Source of the DNA: Azadirachta indica
Lineage: Eukaryota > Streptophyta > Magnoliopsida > Sapindales > Meliaceae
Assembly: GCA_022749755.1 (NCBI GenBank)
Contig: CM040440.1
Coordinates: 10,217,269 to 10,281,268, forward strand
DNA: 64,000 nt
Direction: 5' to 3'
Position numbers and translations under genes: made by a program. Shown in pieces: positions 60,996-64,000 of this stretch; position 1 is the first letter of the stretch; every line of letters starts with the position of its first letter. The notes below the pieces were generated by a model. The model had not been told where the DNA came from. It did not search any database and saw only the letters and a list, made by a program, of their open reading frames with translations.

Positions 60996-61505
60996 GAGAA
61001 GCTCACCCTATATAAGTTAAACTTTTCAGAGAGATATGTATGCGACATTTGATGGACCTTGATGACCTTTGCTTCTCCAGCAACCTGACCATTATATGTT
61101 ATTGCATAAGGCATACATACTAGGTGGCCAGATGAAATGTGGATTTTAGTGGGTGGTTCATGTATTTGTTTTTCTTGGGTCTAGTTTGAGCTTATCATAG
61201 GTCTAAGATTTGGCTGTTATCCATTTAGGATAGTTAGGGGGAGCAATTGTTTGAGAGTCTAATATTTTGGTGGTGAATCTAACTTTAAATTGTCTCAGTT
61301 AACCATGATCTACAAAAACTTCGATTTTTCATAAATTGATGATTATGATGATGTGAAGTTATTATTGTTTTTTCTGACGAAGCATGTTATATTTGAAAGG
61401 GCCCATTCTATTTATATAAATACATGGTTGTTATGGATACTAGATGATTTGAATGAATTCAACCAATATTCTTGGGATATTACTGTTTGGAGCTATATTG
61501 TGTAG
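60995..61505 (+). pseudogene. DUF1985-type fragment (Ulp1-bearing plant transposon)
   Basis: Broken plus-strand frames read MRHLMDLDDLCFSSNLTI (about 61039), RWPDEMWILVGGSCICFSWV (about 61122), then from about 61186 FELIIGLRFGCYPFRIVRGS, DDYDDVKLLLFFLTKHVIFE and WLLWILDDLNEFNQYSWDIT. This is the DUF1985 pattern: DEMWFLVGG, ITGL.CG and DDL..FN.YPWG. In plants this domain is common in Ulp1-protease genes carried by Mutator-type transposons. Several stops and at least two frame changes mean it is dead. I see no protease part or terminal repeats. Confidence 0.7.
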
Positions 61506-64000
61506 TTAGGAGTATTCAGTAAATTGTAGATGCATATTCAAAGTACAATTAGTTAAGAGAGGTGAATTGGATACTTAAAATAATAAAATTTAATAAACTA
61601 ATGGAAAATGCTTCATACCCCCAGTTTCAATCCAATTATCCAATTTCGCCCTATTGTTTGAAACATACCTTAAATTTTTCCTAATTTTCATTTGTTTGGT
61701 TAGAATTAAAAATTATGATATTAAATTAATTTTAAAAGTTAAATAATGTTATGTATAAATTGTGATTAAAAGATATTTGTTAGGATATTTCACACCAAAT
61801 CTCAAAGTATAAGAAGTAAAACAAGCACTTAGTTTAAAGTTACATATACAGGTGGCACAGTCGAGTTCAGTCTGAGTTTCTCTAAAATTGGATTAGAATC
61901 AGAAAATCCAAGTTTTTATTTTTTAAAATCATACTGGATTGAATTAACGATAGGATCAGATTAGAATCAGAGTGAAAACTATTTAAATTAGATTGGAGCA
62001 GCTAGTTTCGATCCAATTTGGTTCAATTTTTTGAGTTTTGACTTTTCGGAATTCTTTTTTGCAAAATGACATTATTTTAACGCTAAATATATGCAAAAAA
62101 TGACATCATTTTGATGATAAAAATATAAAATAATTTTTTGGTCTCATCTGATTTTTTTGGACTAGTGTTGAAATCAAACCGAAATTTTCGATTTTTTAAA
62201 ACTTAGAACCAGAATCAAAACCAAATATGTATAAAATCAGACCAAACACGTCAACTTGGATATGGTTTGCTTTGATTTTTCGAGTTTTTTTTTTTTTTTA
62301 CCTACCCCTAGTTATATAAGCAAACTCTTGCTATTCCTGTCTTCTTTATATTGATGGCACAAAAGACCATTTTTGAAAGCCTAATTTTAAAGAGTCAGAA
62401 CATACACTTCATCTTATTTGGAACAGACACTCTTGTTAAGCGAAGTGACAAATTATTAAGAAGTAGCAAAAAAAAAAAAAGAATTTCCTCAAAAATCAAT
62501 GGCTGTTTTTTCATTGTAAGTTTAATAGTTCCTTATCACAAACTTTAAACAGTGACAATTTAATGGCCAAAAATTGATTTAAATGATTATCGGATAACAT
62601 GGGTTTTTAAACCATGTTTGAGGATTGGTTAATATGAGTTTAAATCATCATCACAAAACTACAAAGAATGACATGTTAATGGTAAAAAAATGATTCAAAT
62701 CATTAATAGGTAAAATGAGTTTAATTATTGTGAATAATAGGGTAAAATGAATTGTAAACTATGTTTAGGGGTTAATTTATATGGGTTTTGGTTTTTTTAT
62801 ATCACAAAGTTTAGTTGGATGAATTATTATTATTGTAAGGACTCATAAAGTAATTTAAATTTTGGATATTGATAATGTTCTTAAACGATAATGTTGATGA
62901 TGTAATAGCATGTATGTTGGATATTGGTAATGTTGTTAAATGATAACATGAAAATTTTCATTTCTTGCATATACTTATTAATATGCATGAGGTTGATTAC
63001 TATTGTGATTCTTCTTTTCATTTGCCATCAATACTAGAAAAAAATTACATTTATCCCTGGTTAGATATACCGTAACTTAATTTCCCTCAGATTAGTTAAA
63101 AATATCCAAAAGCTCCCCTTACTGTTAGGAATCTTTTGTCATTTAACAGAGAATATGAGTTTTTATCCAAATACCCTTATGATGCTGACATGTAAAAGGC
63201 ACAGTAGAACATAATCCAACGACTCTTTCCCATATATATTAAATTAATTAAAAATCAATTTTTTCTTTGAAAAATTTATTTCAAAAAATACAGAAATATT
63301 AATTCATATTAAATTTTTCTTTACTATTTTTATAATTGATTTTAATTTATAAATTTATGTATAATTTTTTAATATTAAAAAAATTATCAATTTAATTTTT
63401 TCAATTTGTTACTATAAAATATTAATTTAATTTTATACAAAGTGATTATAAGTTTAATGTTGCAAATTAAATATTTTTTCTATATATTTTTCTTTTTTTA
63501 CATAAAAAAATATTATTAGAAAAGATGTCCAAAAATCCCTTTGCTGTTAAAACAGAAATTGAAGAAAGTGATCTTTTAAGGGTATTTTGGTCTTTTTTAC
63601 TGTTATAGAGATGACTTAGGAGACAAACATTGACTTGAATTTGAAAAAAATTATGTTTCTAATAATAAATATTTTTCTAAAACATAATAATACAAAATTA
63701 TTATCAGTTCAACCAAATCAAATCTCAAACCCTTGAAAATTAATTAAATGTAGTGTCTTTTGTGATAATTTTCTAAAGAAAAAATGAGTATCAGAAATGC
63801 TCTCTCCTCTGTTTTTTTTTTCTCACCATTTTTTTTCTCACCGCTTTCTTGATTGCTAAACAAAACCCACAACCATCGAAATCTAGCCATAAACATTACA
63901 AATTTAGAGAAAAAATTCTAGAAAAAATATTTATTATTCACATCTCTAATCACAATTAGTTCCCTCTCAGTTCCCATCTACTTCTAAACGAATTTTAGTT
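61506..64000. other. A+T-rich region, decayed repeats, no gene seen
   Basis: 61850-62290 resembles a diverged interspersed repeat with reiterated GATTAGAATCAGA and TTTTCGAGTTTT words. 62570-62770 shows two related copies of an AAACCATGTTTGAGG-type phrase. 63095 and 63522 share AT(A/G)TCCAAAA...CCCTTACTGTTA-like direct repeats. No frame encodes a recognisable protein. Confidence 0.45.

Overview
The window reads as nuclear DNA from a dicot flowering plant. It is strongly A+T-rich. Its genes are split by GT-AG introns, and their products match plant-only families: a NAC factor, an ALMT anion channel, a MIP1/RF298-type RING ligase and a PIRL leucine-rich-repeat protein. Plant-type retrotransposons, a Mutator-like element and degraded rDNA are also present. 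I cannot fix the species from sequence alone.

Layout. 1-26 kb is gene-bearing: NAC071/096-type NAC gene (+, 2937-4609), a small TLDc-domain gene (-, 8065-8849), tRNA-Cys(GCA) (+, 9202-9273), an ALMT12/QUAC1-type channel gene (-, 13807-16503) and a MIP1-type RING E3 ligase gene (-, 21179-26034). 26-28.8 kb is A+T-rich spacer. 28.8-54.5 kb is a transposon nest. It holds an old Ty3/gypsy element of Tat/Ogre type with a 5-bp target duplication, a tRNA-Arg primer site, a 30-bp minisatellite and a second element inserted in its 3' LTR (28815-36453). A second gypsy element lies on the minus strand with RT, RNase H and integrase remnants (37253 to about 41930). After it come three copies of an unclassified repeat of about 3.1 kb. 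The first copy is split by a Mutator-like element with terminal inverted repeats and a 9-bp target duplication (42665-47005). The last copy carries a GC-richer insertion containing a piece of 25S rDNA. 54.5-56.3 kb holds small palindromic or TIR elements. A PIRL gene with a one-base frameshift follows (+, 56313-58562). 58.6-64 kb is A+T-rich, with one degraded DUF1985 (Ulp1-transposon type) coding fragment near 61.0-61.5 kb.

How the genes relate. They are independent housekeeping or regulatory genes, not a pathway cluster. The NAC071-type and ALMT12-type genes are near neighbours here, as I recall they are in Arabidopsis (At4g17980/At4g17970, with At5g46590 beside At5g46600/At5g46610), so this looks like retained ancestral linkage. 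I found no convincing new biological system. The observations most worth checking are the nested transposons, the coding-like segment shared by three repeat copies, the rDNA-containing insertion and the PIRL frameshift.
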